From the NCBI GenBank assembly GCA_024180945.1, contig JAKSGN010000005.1:930001-994000 (forward strand): a stretch of 64,000 nt of DNA, given 5' to 3'. Source of the DNA: Macrophomina tecta (lineage: Eukaryota > Ascomycota > Dothideomycetes > Botryosphaeriales > Botryosphaeriaceae). Numbering within the stretch: position 1 is the stretch's first letter; each line of letters starts with the position of its first letter. The notes under the pieces were generated by a model. That model made no database searches, was not told where the DNA came from, and worked only from the letters and a program-made list of their open reading frames with translations. The position numbers were made by a program, and so were the translations under genes. Below, in pieces: positions 12,446 through 24,854 of this stretch.

Positions 12446-14169
12446 ACGGCCCTATAGTATTAGAATTAATCTAGGGGCTATAGTCTAGATCCCTTTATAT
12501 AGTATTACGTATACTAAATACGGAAATTCTTACCAGACTAAACCTTTAGAAATAATTTAAGATAAAAAGAATGCTTAATAAATATTCTATCTTAATACTA
12601 ATTAATATAGAATTAAGTGGAAACTTTATATATAATAAGTTTATAGAATAATATAAGATTCTATATTAAAAAAAGAAAGAGCTATATCTACTTAGCGGAT
12701 TTAATAGAAAAAGCTTAGTCTATAGAGAAGGCTAGGTAAAGATAGAAATAAAGAAAGTAACCCTCTAAATTAAAAATTATTAAAAATAGATTTTCCTTAA
12801 TATCTAACGAATTTCCGAGTACGATATTATTCTAGGTATACCCTAGATTTAAACGTAGAAACCTATCTTCGATTTTAGCAAAGAAAATAAAATAGTCTTC
12901 TAAGAGAAAATTAACAATCTTCTATAAAAATTTAGTTTACGTATAAAAAATAAATTAATAAATACTCTATAACGACTTTTATCTACTATAAATCGAGAAG
13001 TAGCTAGCGTAAGGCCTAAGACTAGTAGCTATATAGATAACTCTAATAGTAGTATAAGTTAGAACTAGAACTATAATATAGAAGGTAAAGTCTTCTTAGT
13101 AAAATATAATTCTATTATAGAAATAAGCCTTACTAAGTAAAACAATACCCTCGAATTATTAGAAGAAACGTAAGACTTAAATAATAGCGTAAGGCCTAGT
13201 AATAGTAGTATTAATAGTAATTTTAAGGAAGGTCTAAGATAGAACTAGGACTATAGTATATAAAATACTATCTTTTTAGTAGAATATAGCGCCTTAAGCG
13301 GAGTAAGTTCTACTAAGTTAAGTATTTCCGAAAATTAAGTATAATATTTATTATAAAGAACTACGTAGAGAAAGCGTAAGGCTAAGAGTAAAGCTTCGCG
13401 AAAGTAATTAGTAGTTCTAAAATCTCTTATAGACGTCTAGATAATCTCGAGAGAGGTATTTAGGCGTATATAATGCTAAGAATAATAGATTTACCTTATA
13501 TATATTAAATTCTTACCGGCGGTATAATAAAGAGTATTAGCTAGGGCCTAACGAAAAAGGCTAAGAAATAAAGACTATTTAACTTTTATTAAAGAAGATA
13601 ATCCTACGAGGATTAAGAGAGAATAATATAATAGTTTAGAGATATAGTAGTAACTATAAGAAATATCTCTAATACCGGAAATAAAAATAATATTTAACGA
13701 GTATTAGAACTTAGTTACTATTTACTAAGAAAGAGAAAAGAGAGACTTACCTAAATATTAACTATAGAACTACGAAATTCCGCTTAAGCTAGAAATAAAA
13801 TCGGCTTATAGGCCTATTTACTTCTTATTAAAGAAGGAAATAGAGACTTTAAAGAAATATATTAAGAAGAACCTCGAATAAGAATATATTTAGCTATTAA
13901 TATTATTAGCCGGATATTTAATTCTCTTTATTTCTAAAAAGAATAGTAAGTTACGCCTCTACGTTAACTATTAATAACTTAATAATATTATAATTAAGAA
14001 CTAATACCTACTTTTACGTATTAACGAGCTCTAGGATAAGTTAGGAAATATAAAGTACTTTATAAAGCTAGACCTTAGAAACGGATATTACTTAGTTAGA
14101 ATTAAAGAAAAGAAAAAATAGAAGATAGCCTTTCGTATAAGACTAGAACTATATAAGTATATAGTTATA

Positions 14170-16022
14170 ACGTGTTTCACCACCGAGCCGTCCAAACCAC
14201 CGAGCCGTCCACTTCCTCACCAAAAACGCATCGGATGAAAACTCAACACGATGCATCACCACAACGCTATGAAATCATCCCAGAAAACTCAGTATATTAA
14301 CCTTGCTATCCAATCTATTGATACCCACGCGTCGCACAGCGAAAGAGCTACCTGTCGCGAGTACCTTGCTCCCCGATCAACCGTACGCGACCGACGCGCA
14401 GGTGCCATACCACGCGTAGAAGCTGTGCCTAACGGCAAGAAGCTTACCAAACATGAAGAAGGCGCGATTGTCGAGCGTATACTGGACCTGGATTCGAGAG
14501 GGTTTCCGCCCTCCAAGGATATACTACGTGATATGGCCAACAAATTGCTGGCAGAGCGCGACGGGGGTACCGTGGGCAAGAACTAGCCAGACAGGTTCAT
14601 CAGCCGCAGAGATGAGCTCAAAACGTGCTGGACTCGCGCGTACGATCGCCAGCGAGCCTTAAACGAGGACCCAGTGGTTATCGAGCGGTAGTTCGACCTC
14701 GTTCGCTCTGTGAAGGAGAAGTACGGTATCCTAGACGAGGATACGTACAACTTTGATGAAACTGGCTTTATGATGGGCGTAATAGGCTCTCTGCTAGTTA
14801 TTACAGGCTCTGAAAGGCGCGGAAAACGAAAATTTATCTAGCCAGGCAATCGCGAGTGGACTTTAGTTATTAACGCGATTAGCGCGCTCGGTTGGACGAT
14901 CCCACCCTTTACGATCTTCGCCGGCAAGAACCACATTAACACTTGGTACGAAGACACCTCTGGCATGGAGGACTGGGTTGTTGCTGTCAGCGCCAACGGC
15001 TGGACGATAAATGAGCTTGGAGTGAAGTGGTTAGAGCACTTTAACGCGCATATAAAGTCGCGTACTGTGGGGGTGTACCGGCTGCTCATAATCGACGGCC
15101 ACGAGAGCTATAACTTAATTGAGTTCTAGGATCTGTGCAAGGAGGAGAAGATTATTACCGTCTGTATGCCGTCGCATTCGTCGCACCTCCTGCAGCCGCT
15201 TGATGTGGGCATTTTCTCGCCGTTAAAGCGGGCGTACCGCTCTTAGATCTCAGGCTTGGCGCGCTTGATGGCCACAAAAATCGACAAACCAGCCTTTATA
15301 CAGGCGTACAAGGCGGCTTATTACAAGGTGTTCACAAAGGAGAATATCTGTGCAAGCTTCCGAGGAGCTGGCTTGGTGCCGCTCGACCCGCAGGTTGTGT
15401 TATCGAAGGTTGATGTCAGGCTTCGTACGCCTACACCGCCTGCACCAGAGGCTGTCCCATGGGAATCCAAAACGCCCAGCAATATGCGCGAATTAGAGGC
15501 CCAATCAAGGCTACTTTATCAGCAGATAAGGCAGTATTGCAGCTCCTCACCTACAGAGGCGCGTGGATCGCTTCAATCGCTCGTAAAAGGCGCGTCATTC
15601 ATGGTGCACTCTGCTGTGTTAGTACGCGACGAACTCTCTGCCCTTCAAAGGGCCACAGAGGCCGCAAACAAGAAGAAACAGCGTAAAAGAAAGTACGTAC
15701 AGAATCGGGGCACGCTAACAATGGTAGACGGCGGTCAGCTATCTAATCCTCAGGGCGCTGGGGGGGCAGAGGGCAGCGAACAGCCCTCTAAGAAGGCTCG
15801 CGCAGAGGGCGCGCAGGGGGCTCAACGGCGCTGTGGGAACTGCGGCAAGACCGGGCACAACAGACGGACTTGTACAGAGGAGGTAACAGGTACTGAGTAA
15901 TCTAGGATCGCTACTAGTTTATTGAAATTTTTGTGTTGTGTTGAATAACTTGAGTTCAAAGTGTGATGTTGGTGAGGAAGTGGACGGCTCGGTGGTTTGG
16001 ACGGCTCGGTGGTGAAACACGT
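14170..16022 (+). mobile_element. pogo1: Fot1/pogo-type Tc1-mariner DNA transposon, TA duplication
   Basis: A 1853-bp element with terminal inverted repeats of about 53 bp beginning ACGTGTTTCACCACCGAGCC and their complement at the right end. TA dinucleotides flank it (14168-14169 and 16023-16024). Each terminal repeat contains two direct copies of a 15-bp unit (CCACCGAGCCGTCCA). Its composition is normal and GC-balanced, unlike the surrounding RIPed G1, so it arrived after G1 was mutated. It interrupts the G1 reverse transcriptase. Confidence 0.93.
14251..15900 (+). pseudogene. pogo1 transposase (DDE, Fot1-like) with five in-frame TAG codons
   Basis: One uninterrupted register of 549 codons with no frameshift, broken only by TAG at 14584, 14689, 14839, 15127 and 15244. 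Visible parts: N-terminal DNA-binding region with a CENP-B-like HTH, then the DDE core with NFDETGF (first Asp), LLIIDGHESYN (second Asp) and LLQPLDVGIFSPLKRAY (third Asp). The C-terminal tail is basic and ends in a CCHC zinc knuckle, CGNCGKTGHNRRTC. The stops fit CAG or TGG mutated to TAG, as RIP at CpA would do. By family knowledge the first two positions (KN-stop-PDRF, ER-stop-FDLV) are normally Trp. As it stands it would not make full-length protein. Confidence 0.88.
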
Positions 16023-16597
16023 TACTATTTAGACTTACTAACGCACTAGTAATCTTTTAGAATCTAGTTAACGATACGCTACGTAAATACTTAGATATCT
16101 TTTATATAGCTTATCTTAACGATATTCTTATCTTTTTAGAAACCCTTAAGAAATATAAGAAGTATATTAGAAAGATCTTAGAAATACTTTAAGTAAAGAA
16201 TTTTACTATTATACCTAATAAGTACTTTTAGTATACTTAGAAAGTAGAATTCTTAGGCTTTATTATTACCCCTAGATATATCGGTATAGACGACTCGAAA
16301 CTAGATTTTATTAGAGAATAGCTAGTATTAAAAATAATTAAAAAAGTATAGTTCTTTCTTAGATTTATAAACTTCTATAGAAAGTTTATCTAGAACTATT
16401 TAAAGGTTACGAAACTTTTAATATAACTTACTTAGAAGAAGTATAGCTTCTAATAAAAAAATAATTAGTAGTAAGTCTTTAATTTAACTAAACTAATATT
16501 TTACGAAGTACCTATCTTAGAAATATATAATCTCGATAAACTAATTAAAGTAAAAACTAATACGTTAGAATTCGCTTTAGAAGTATATCTTAGCTAG

Positions 16598-16790
16598 TAT
16601 TAGAATAATAGGCCCTAGTATACCCTTAGAATGCTTATACCGTGCGTTCCACGTGCTTATTACGTGCTACGCATGGGCCCCTAGTATATAACGCCACTAA
16701 GGGGTAAATCCTATACTACTAAGGATTCGTATCTAAGAATATACGACTTTTCTAAAGGCTCCCTACTTATAACTAGTCTATTTACTTATA
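16598..16790 (+). repeat. E2 5' LTR (193 bp)
   Basis: Begins TATTAGAATAATAGGCCC and ends TTTACTTATA. It pairs with the copy at 23574-23766; the two differ at scattered C/T and G/A positions (for example CGTTCCACGTGC versus CGTTCTATGTGC). Confidence 0.9.
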
Positions 16791-16929
16791 ATCGAATCCT
16801 TCTTAATTTCTTTCGAAAAAGTAGCCAGCCTTAAAGGGCTATATATAACGATTCTAACGAAAAGAACGATTTTACGATAATAAAAATAAGGGGCTAATAA
16901 AGCCGTTCGAACACTCGAGGCGAATAAAT

Positions 16930-18060
16930 AGAAATAGGCTTATTAACCCCCGAAGGCTATTAAACGCTAATCGTCGATAGAAGCGCCTAGGGCGTTAAAT
17001 GCCTAATAGGTGACGCGGCCGAACTAGGGGCGCCTATAGCTATTAACGAACTACAACGCTTACGTAGCGCACCTACGGAAGATATACCGAAAGCCGAGCT
17101 TCTAGAATACCTTAACCGCGTTAAGGTTCTATAATAGCTATAAGCGGCCCTTAACGGCGAACTACCTACCGTCCCTACGCTAAACGTAGGCGAAACGCAT
17201 ACAGAAAGTAAAATAGACGATAGCGAAAAGCGACTCGACCTTCTCGTAAGAAATCTATCTCCAAAACTTGAAGGCCTTACTTAGGGCTTATACGACTTAT
17301 GGACGAATGCGGTAAAGACACGTTTCGGCGTATACCGGGCGGATAAGGACTGTCTTAAAAGGACCCTCTAGGCTATTAAAGGGCTATCTAAATATAAGAC
17401 CCTCTTCTAGCACGTCTAAAGACGTCTAATAAACTAAGAGAAACTAGCACTACTCTAGTAAGAATTTAAGACATTAGTATAGAATTATATTTATAATTCT
17501 ATCGTCCACCGCCTTAATAACGCTATTAGTTATTATACTACGGTAATAAAGAAGGGCTAGAAGTTTATAAAATTCTACGCCTAAATAAAGACGTACGAGG
17601 ATAAATTTATATATTAGATTTAGAACGTAGATTACTATATTAACTAGATTTACTCTCGGCTTTTACTATCTATACGTACGGAGCTCGTGCGCTAGTCCTT
17701 TCTTACTAGGGTGTAGGTAGAAGAGGATTTAGTAGCTAAAATCTAATACGTTAAGTAAACGCTAGAGGTAATAAGGCCCTATAAAAAGGGCGAGAATAGA
17801 TAGTAGTCGTAGGGAACTAAGCGCCCTTTTACTACTTCTAGTCTAGGATACAACGGTTCCTATAAGGATTTTAGGAATAGTAAGAAGGCTAAAGAAGACT
17901 AAAGATCCAAAGCTTTAGCTCTTCTAAAGAACGTAGGCGATTCGTATAGATCTAGTACCCCGAACGCAGGCGAAAAGCAGGCCAAAGGCCACGCCAACTA
18001 GGTGAACCACAAAGATAAGCAAGGCTCGGGAAAAGAGAAGCCCTAATCGCTTCCCTCTCC
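16930..18060 (+). pseudogene. E2 gag-like relic
   Basis: The frame reads through many TAG codons but keeps long coherent stretches such as RLDLLVRNLSPKLEGLT and later charged Lys/Glu/Gly-rich sequence. No zinc knuckle is recognisable. Composition becomes less AT-rich toward 18000. Assigned to gag from its position between the 5' LTR and the protease. Confidence 0.55.
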
Positions 18061-18063
18061 TCC

Positions 18064-21000
18064 TTGCGGTTAGGGCCTCAAACGGGAGGCAGTTCAAAAC
18101 GCATAGAAATTATCGCTTCGATAGAAACCCCATCCGGTCCTACCAAAATTCGAGCATTAATAGATTATAGTTGCGACCTAAACCTCGTGTCCCTTAAATA
18201 CGTAGAGCGACTTACCTTACAAAATATGCAAGCTAGTACTAGGCCGTCTACCCGCCTTCTTAATAACACCACCGTTACGTTGCACGACTCTTATTATATA
18301 GGGGTCACCACGTGCGACTCGGGGGGCGCCACGCGCACCACCGAACCCTAACCTTACTAGAGTGGCTCGTTCACGGGCTACGATACCATACTCGGCATGC
18401 CCTAGCTCGGGGCTACCGGGCCGGTTATCGATTTTAGAAGAGGAATGTTTTACTAGAGTATAAACTCGCTAGAGCGTATATATCTAGTAAGCGCTACTAA
18501 ATTATTCTAGAACTTAGAACTAGGGGAGCCTATTTACTTTCTCTAGCCGTCCGACTACTAGCTCTCGCCTACGGGTAACCTAGAAAGTTAAAAAAATAAC
18601 TTCGACTCTTTTATAGCCCTCTCGTGGGCGGAAAGTATACTAAATACACGTAAGAAGCAGGGCGGAGGTAATTAAAATTTAGAAGGGCTTCTATCTAACT
18701 AAACTCTCTTCTATCTACGGGGGCTACACTCCCGCATCTAAAGAGCATGCGAACCGTATAAGAAACTCGCTAGTTTAGTAGACGTACTACTAGCTAAGGT
18801 AGCTAAGAAGGTCCGCGACGAGATTCTAGATACTTATAGAAAGTACTTAGACGTATTTTTAGATAAATAAGCTACTAAGCTACCGTAATATACTAAGTTC
18901 GATTATACTATTAATCTCGTTGTAGGTTCTAAGCTATCGTTAATGCCCCTATATAGACTCTCCTAATCCGAACTACGGATTCTTAGGGAATACATTAATA
19001 AGGCCTTAGAACGGGGGTAGATTAGGTATAGTAAGTCGCCTACGGGCGCGCCTATTCTCTTTGCCCCTAAGGTAAATAGTACTATGCGGTTATACGTAGA
19101 TTATAGGGGCTTAAATAAGGTTACGATTAAAAATAGCTATTCTATACTACTAGTAGGCGAGCTGCTAGACCGCCTAAGCACCGCAAAGATCTTTACTAAA
19201 CTAGACCTATACGATACTTATTACTAAATCTATATAAAGGAAGGTAATAAGTAGAAAATAGTATTTAAGACGCGTTACGGGTATTATAAGTATCTAGTTA
19301 TACTATTTAGCTTAATTAATGCACCCGTAACCTTCTAGTCGTATATCTACCGAGCCCTAGGAGGCCTAGTAGATATAATTTACGTAGTATACTTAGATAA
19401 TATACTTATATACTTAGCAGATAAGTCTTAGTACATTAAGTACGTTAAACGTGTTCTTTAAAGATTGCGTAATTGGAACCTCTACGTAAAACCGTCTAAA
19501 TATAGCTTTTATATAAAGTACGTCGAGTTTCTAGGCTTTATCGTTACCCCCTAGGGGGTTATTATGGACCCCGTAAGAGTCGAAGCTATTAAGGACTAGC
19601 TAGAGCCGTAAAGCTACCATAATATTTAGGTTTTTCTAGGCTTTACTAACTTCTATAGGTGCTTTATATAGAATTACTTTATAGTAGTTCAACTACTAAC
19701 TAGCTTGCTAAAAGAAGTAGCCTAAGATTCTAATCTAGGAGCTAAACAAGCGCCGAAAAAGGGGCTAACTAAATAGTATAAGCCCTAGAAATAGCCCGTA
19801 GGGGTAAAGCAGGCATTTAGCAGGCTAAAAGTATACTTTACGTAGGCTCCTATACTACGGTACTATAACCTAAATCTTCTAGTTATGCTAATTACCAACG
19901 TATTAGACTATATCTACGGCGGTATCCTTCTCTAATCGCTGGATGGAGAGGATAATTAGCGCTATTAGTACCCCGTTACGTATTTTAGCTATAAGTTCGC
20001 TAGTACTAAAATATGGTACGATACCTACGATAAGAAACTCTACGCGATCGTATAGTACTTTAAGCATTAGAGGCCTTATCTAGTATATGTATAGACGCCG
20101 GTGCGGGTATTATCTAATTATAATAACCTACGTTATTTTATAATGACTAAGAGCCTTACGGCTTAATAGGCTTAGTACGCTAAAGTCTTAGCTAAATTCG
20201 ATTTTAATATCGAATATAAGCCAGGTAAGTCTAATTTAGCGAACGCCCTTTCGAGGCGTCTAGACTACGCCCTTAGCTTTAAGGAGGGTAATAAGCGTAC
20301 CTATCTTAATACTATATTACCTATACTATAACGCAAACTCTAGATTTAGGGGTTAGAAGAACCCCTACACACTACTAAGAACCCCGGCTAAGAGTATAAG
20401 GGAAACCTACGTATAAACGGCGGTAGTAATTACTAAATTACTTTAGTCTGTTCCGTTACTTATAAGAAGTATGACGAGTTCGCTTATAAGAGCCTAGCAC
20501 CTCCGGTGTATACTTACTACGAGGGAGCTAGTACGAGCTTAGTATAAAGCTTCGTACCTTAGTTTATAGTAATAGTAGTCGCTATAATTAAAATAGCGTT
20601 CGAAGCTACTCCTAAATTATTAGTTAATTTTATTTATACTAAGTAACGAAGGGACGCCTTCTACATAGACGTATAAGAATAGCTTGCGAAAAGAGTACTT
20701 TTAGCGTACGATTAGTATACGATTAACGAGCAAGGACTCCTATGCTATAAAGAGCGGGTATACGTACTAAAGTATACTCCGCTATGCGAGAAAATCCTAC
20801 TTAGGAATTATAACGATTCAAGTAGTAGCTATTACGGTATTTGCCGCACCTAAAAGATACTTTCTAGGAAGTACTACTAGAAAGGTATTACCGCGGATAT
20901 TAGAAAATATATATAAAGCTATAATATCTATTAACGTAATAAGGCTCGCCGGTATAAGCCGTATAGATTATTATAGCTACTACTAGTAGCCGCTTAACCC

Positions 21001-21600
21001 TATAGATACTACTTTCTTAATTTTATTACGGACTTGCTAGAATTCGTAGGGCGAGACGGTTAAGTATATAACGTAGTTCTCGTACTTGTTAACCGTTTTA
21101 CTAAATATATACGTTACCTACTAGTTAGGAAGACGATTAATAGGGTAACGCTCGCGGATCTTATCGTAAACGACGTCTTCGTATAATTTAGGCCGCCTAA
21201 TAGCCTAGTCTCGAATAGGGGCTTAATATTTATAAGCTAGTTCTAGAGCGAATTATACTATAATCTTAGAATTAAGTATAGACTAAGTACCTCCTTTTAC
21301 CCGTAGATAGACGGCTAAACAGAGAGGTAAAATTAGAAGTTAGAGGCATATCTACGCTATTATACCTTTTAAAACTAGTTAGACTAGGTAAAGCTTCTCT
21401 AGTAGGCTTTATATGCCTATAACTAGAAAACCTACTCTTCTATAGGCTTCGCACTAGTTTAACTAGATGCAGGGATGGAACCTAACTCCTAGAACGGGGT
21501 TTAGGATAACCTTAATAGGAATTCCTTAACCGAATCGGCCGAAGCAGCCAAAAAGCACGCGGAAAGTATATAAAAAGTATAGAAATTAGCGGCGAAATCC
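18064..21600 (+). pseudogene. E2 pol relic (protease, RT, RNase H, integrase)
   Basis: A 95-codon open piece (18064-18351) has a retropepsin-like core, ALIDYSCDLNLVSLKYVERL, where the Asp-Ser-Gly triad position reads DYS. RT follows with [17 protein letters not shown] near 19090-19140 and YLDNILIY near 19400 (YLDD mutated to YLDN). FLGFTNFYR is near 19640. RNase H and its YDKKLYAIV motif are near 20010-20060. Integrase ends with IDGQTERQN near 21310. TAG and TAA codons interrupt throughout. Confidence 0.8.
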
Positions 21601-22247
21601 CTTAGACACTCCTAGGAGCTCTAAACAAAATATTATAACCGGAACTAAACTAAAATATATTTCGATATTAAATAACTAGTCCTTCTCTTAGCAAGAAATA
21701 TTAAAACTAAACGGCCTTATAAGAAACTCGATAACCGTTATCTAGGGCTATTTTAGATTCTAGAGAAGATTAGCTTCTAGGCCTACCGCTTAGACCTACT
21801 ATAATCTATATCTTGGCTATATACTATTTTTAACGTTATATTACTAGAAGCTTATATAGTAAGGCTAGGGTTCTAACCGCTACTAGTCGAAGAAATTGAC
21901 AATAGTAGATACTAGAAAGTTAAAGCTATAGTAGCCTATAAAGAAGGGCTACTAAGGTAATATCTACTTAAATAACTCGGCTAGCCCTATAAATATAACG
22001 AGTAGAAGTAGAAAGAGGAGCTAGATAATTATAGAGAGCTTCTATAGAATTACCTTAAAGAAAACTCTATTTTCTAAAACGCCTAGCTAAAACGCAAGCA
22101 AAACGTAGGCGGAACGTAGGCTATAAGTAAGCTACGGCGAGGGCGCCCCCTAGAATTAAAGAATAAGAAGAAACATTAGGGGAAATACTTAATTTATAAA
22201 AAAGGGCCCTAAAGGAGTATCTACTTTATATTTAAGCTATACTAAAA

Positions 22248-22607
22248 CTATCTCTTATTCGTATTAGATATTCTTATAAAGTACTTATTCTTAAACTCCT
22301 CGTTTACTACTTCGTTAGTTAGCTTTATTAAGCTAATTCTATCTAGTCTAGCCTAATAACGCTGCTAATTCTCCGAGCGCGATATATTACGCGTATACTA
22401 CTAGTTACTACGGCCGCTAGTAGCCGTAATCTTCTTTACCTTTTATTTTTTATATACCGATACCGCCTCTTCTAACGTATTAGCGTACTTATATAGCGTA
22501 AGTACGTTCTTCTTTATAAACTCTAGCACCTCCTTATCGGGAGTGCTATCGAAACTATTATAATAGAATAATAGTAAATTAGTAGCACAGCGGAATTAAA
22601 GGGAAAC
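22248..22607 (-). pseudogene. E2 antisense reading frame downstream of integrase
   Basis: On the strand opposite pol, a 120-codon register preceded by a TTTTTAG splice-acceptor-like sequence reads coherently: CATNLLLFYYNSFDSTPDKE and then EFIKKNVLTLYKYANTLEEA, and a basic tail ending NTNKR-stop. Internal stops are TAG/TAA at positions where CAG or CAA is the natural ancestor. The piece looks like a real amphipathic, Lys/Glu-rich protein exon damaged by RIP. It is not recognisably related to the antisense gene of the A/B family. No upstream exon could be identified in 22608-23560. Confidence 0.45.
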
Positions 22608-23560
22608 CTAAAAATAAATTTTATTATTAGTAATAAGCACAAGCAGCATAAAAGTATACAAAAAGTATAAGAAAAGTAGGGGAAAAGTATATTTACTAGA
22701 GTATATTTATAACTACTCTTCGCATACCGATTATACTTAGTATAGGGTAGATTCTTAAAGTAGATCTAGTAAAGCCCCCTAAGAAGCTTCGTAGGCGTAA
22801 AATTAACCTATACTTTACCCTTACGGTGGCGTATCGTGCCCTAGTAGCACACGCAATATATATAGTATACTACTACTAAACTAGGCTGCGGCTAAAGATA
22901 AGAAAGAAGCTTTACTATATTACCCGTAATAGGTGTCTACGGAAGCTTATCGTAGGAGTAACCTAAGTAAATGAAGCCGGAAGGGGTCTATATAGTAATA
23001 GTTATTTAGAAGAAAGAAGTAATAAAAAGGGTTAATATTAGTTAAAGATATTTTAGTTAAAGAAGGGAAGCTAGATCTAAACTATAAAAATCTAGGGGGG
23101 TATAAGGGGTTATTATATCTATTAAAGCTATCGAAAAAAACGACCTCGTGCCCTATAAGCATTATTAGCATGCGTAAGTTACTAATTAGTATATTCGCTA
23201 GTATTATTATATAAGGCTAACTTCTATTATTCTTAATAGTAATAATATCTAATAATAAAGAAAAAACTGCGCTAACGTACTATTACCTACGTTTTTCGTG
23301 TATATAGTATGCCGCTAGTATTGCTAATAACTGCTTAGTGATATATTTTTTTATTTTTTTATTAATTTATTATTCTTTATTTATTATTCGTAGTAACGGC
23401 TACGTAATAAGGCTAATTCGCCTTACTACACAACGTCTATAGCTAATATATAATACTACGTCCTATATAGTAATTAGGTGCACTCTTTTTCCTTACTAAA
23501 GGTTTTTTAATGAGGCACTAATATAATACCTTCTAATAGAAATTAGGGCGATTCCTACTA
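22608..23560. other. E2 3' non-coding/undetermined segment
   Basis: AT-rich, RIPed sequence between the antisense relic and the polypurine tract. I see no frame that stays coherent on either strand. It could contain the first exon(s) and promoter of the antisense gene, but nothing supports a specific call. Confidence 0.3.
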
Positions 23561-23573
23561 GAGAGAAGGGGAG

Positions 23574-23766
23574 TATTAGAATAATAGGCCCTAGTATATC
23601 CTTAGAATACTTATACCGTGCGTTCTATGTGCTTATTATGTGCTACATACGGGCCCCTAGTATATAATACTACTAAGGGATAAATCCTATACTACTAAGG
23701 ATTCGTATCTAAGAATATACGACTCTTCTAAAGGCTCTCTGCTTATAACTAGCTTATTTACTTATA
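23574..23766 (+). repeat. E2 3' LTR (193 bp)
   Basis: Second copy of the E2 LTR, preceded directly by the purine tract and followed by the duplicated GCTAG. Confidence 0.9.
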
Positions 23767-23992
23767 GCTAGCCTAATAATAAAGATAGATAGTATTTAAT
23801 CGCGTTCTATTTAAGAAAGTTTACCCCGGTAGAGCTTAACTATGATACTTACGATAAGAAGCTCTTAGCTATTATCTTAGTATTTAAGTACTAGAGATAC
23901 TACCTAGAAGAAACTAAATAGTAGGTAATAGTATATTATAACTATTAGAATCTTACGTGCTTTACTATAACTAAGAAGCTAATGTAATGGCG

Positions 23993-24752
23993 GCCTCTTC
24001 TACTAGGCTTTAGAATTACCTAGTAGGGTTAGGTAGCTAAAGGGTTTACCTTAAAAAATAAGAGAAGGGTAAAGAATTAAAACGATAGTAGTAATCACGT
24101 AATATATTAGTGCGCGGTGCGCGTTAGGCTTGTTACCTCCAATAGGGTTGTATTAGAACTTTAAGTTAACTATAAAAGTCAAAGTACTACTTAATAAGTG
24201 TATTCTATATACTATAGGAAAGCTATAACAATCTAGATCTATATATATTAGATCTTTAGGGTTTAGATCTATGGTTCTTAGATCTATACAGATCTAGTAT
24301 AGGTCCAGTGGGTCCTACGTAACCTAGGCGCTAACGTCCGTTTCCTGGAATCCGACTTTTGCATCGGTTAAGGGAGTATTATACCGCTAGACCATCGTTC
24401 CTTAGATCGTATAAGTTATCCGACATTCTCCCGTCCGTTCTTCTAGCTTAGAGCCGGTTTCCGGGATTCGTAATTCTTCCTTAAGGGCGTTCTTCCCCTG
24501 CGGGATATCGGCCTAGTCGGTGTCCCCGTGGTCCTACTATACCGCGTGGGCGTCGTTCCCGTGCGGGCTCCCACTGCTACCTAGTCTAGGCCCGTACGCG
24601 CCGTCTATCCTTGGGGCTGCTTTTCCCGTGCGGGCGCACTAGTATTGCGGCTCTGTTGTCCCTATAGGTTCTTGGCCCTTACGATGCCTTTTCCCGTGCG
24701 GGCTTTCTACCCGTAGGGTTATAAAGCCCTTGTTCTTCTATAGTTCGTAATA
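23993..24752 (-). repeat. R1 3' LTR (about 760 bp)
   Basis: Begins TGTAATGGCGG, the complement of the CCGCCGTTACA end of the A and B LTRs, and ends AGTTCGTAATA, the complement of the TGTTACGAACC start. All three CCCGTGCGGG sites (the complement of CCCGCACGGG) are intact despite RIP nearby. A tRNA-like box A (TGGTCTAGCGG on the minus strand) lies in its middle. Confidence 0.85.
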
Positions 24753-24854
24753 CTACCCCCCCCTTTAAGGATCTTCGGCCCGAAGATTTATTCGTTTACC
24801 TATATCTTAGGCTCTTACTATCTTCTTCCTTTATTCTTCTATAAGTTTCTTGCT

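Larger units (their letters stand above)
16598..23766 (+). mobile_element. E2: complete, RIP-damaged Ty3/Gypsy-type LTR retrotransposon, TSD GCTAG
   Basis: A 7169-bp element bounded by two 193-bp LTRs and flanked by GCTAG on both sides (16593-16597 and 23767-23771). The host G1 RNase H sequence resumes across the duplication. A purine-rich tract (GAGAGAAGGGGAG, 23561-23573) abuts the 3' LTR. Internal order is gag-like, protease, RT, RNase H, integrase, which is Ty3/Gypsy order. It is only distantly related to the A/B family. LTR ends are TA...TA where TG...CA is expected, consistent with RIP. Confidence 0.9.
10180..23992 (+). mobile_element. G1: RIP-destroyed Ty3/Gypsy element, 5' part, interrupted by three later insertions
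   Basis: AT-rich sequence whose alignment to elements A and B can be followed by eye. A 5' LTR end near 10517 is followed by a tract matching the conserved leader after the LTR (CTTTGACCACC becomes CTTTAACTACT), then gag, the gag-pol junction, protease, reverse transcriptase and the start of RNase H. Substitutions are mostly CpA/TpG to TpA. Pogo1 (14170-16022), E2 (16598-23766) and R1 (from 23993) interrupt it, and G1 sequence resumes in register after the first two. The 3' half (rest of RNase H, integrase, 3' LTR) is missing after R1. The left boundary is approximate because no duplication was identified there. Confidence 0.8.
12446..23992 (+). pseudogene. G1 pol relic, split into three pieces
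   Basis: The protease and reverse transcriptase region runs to 14169, continues at 16025-16597 after pogo1 and at 23772-23992 after E2. The joins are exact once each inserted element and one copy of its target duplication are removed: GTTATACTATTT corresponds to GTA ATG CCC TTC in A, and the RNase H segment reads across the GCTAG duplication. Stops are dense. The last piece ends inside RNase H where R1 begins. Confidence 0.75.

Noticed and set aside
14251..15900. TAG reassigned as a sense codon
   Set aside because: The intact genes in the window (gag of A, E2-independent host genes such as the PPR-like protein) use TAG as a normal stop, so recoding is not plausible. RIP explains the TAG codons.
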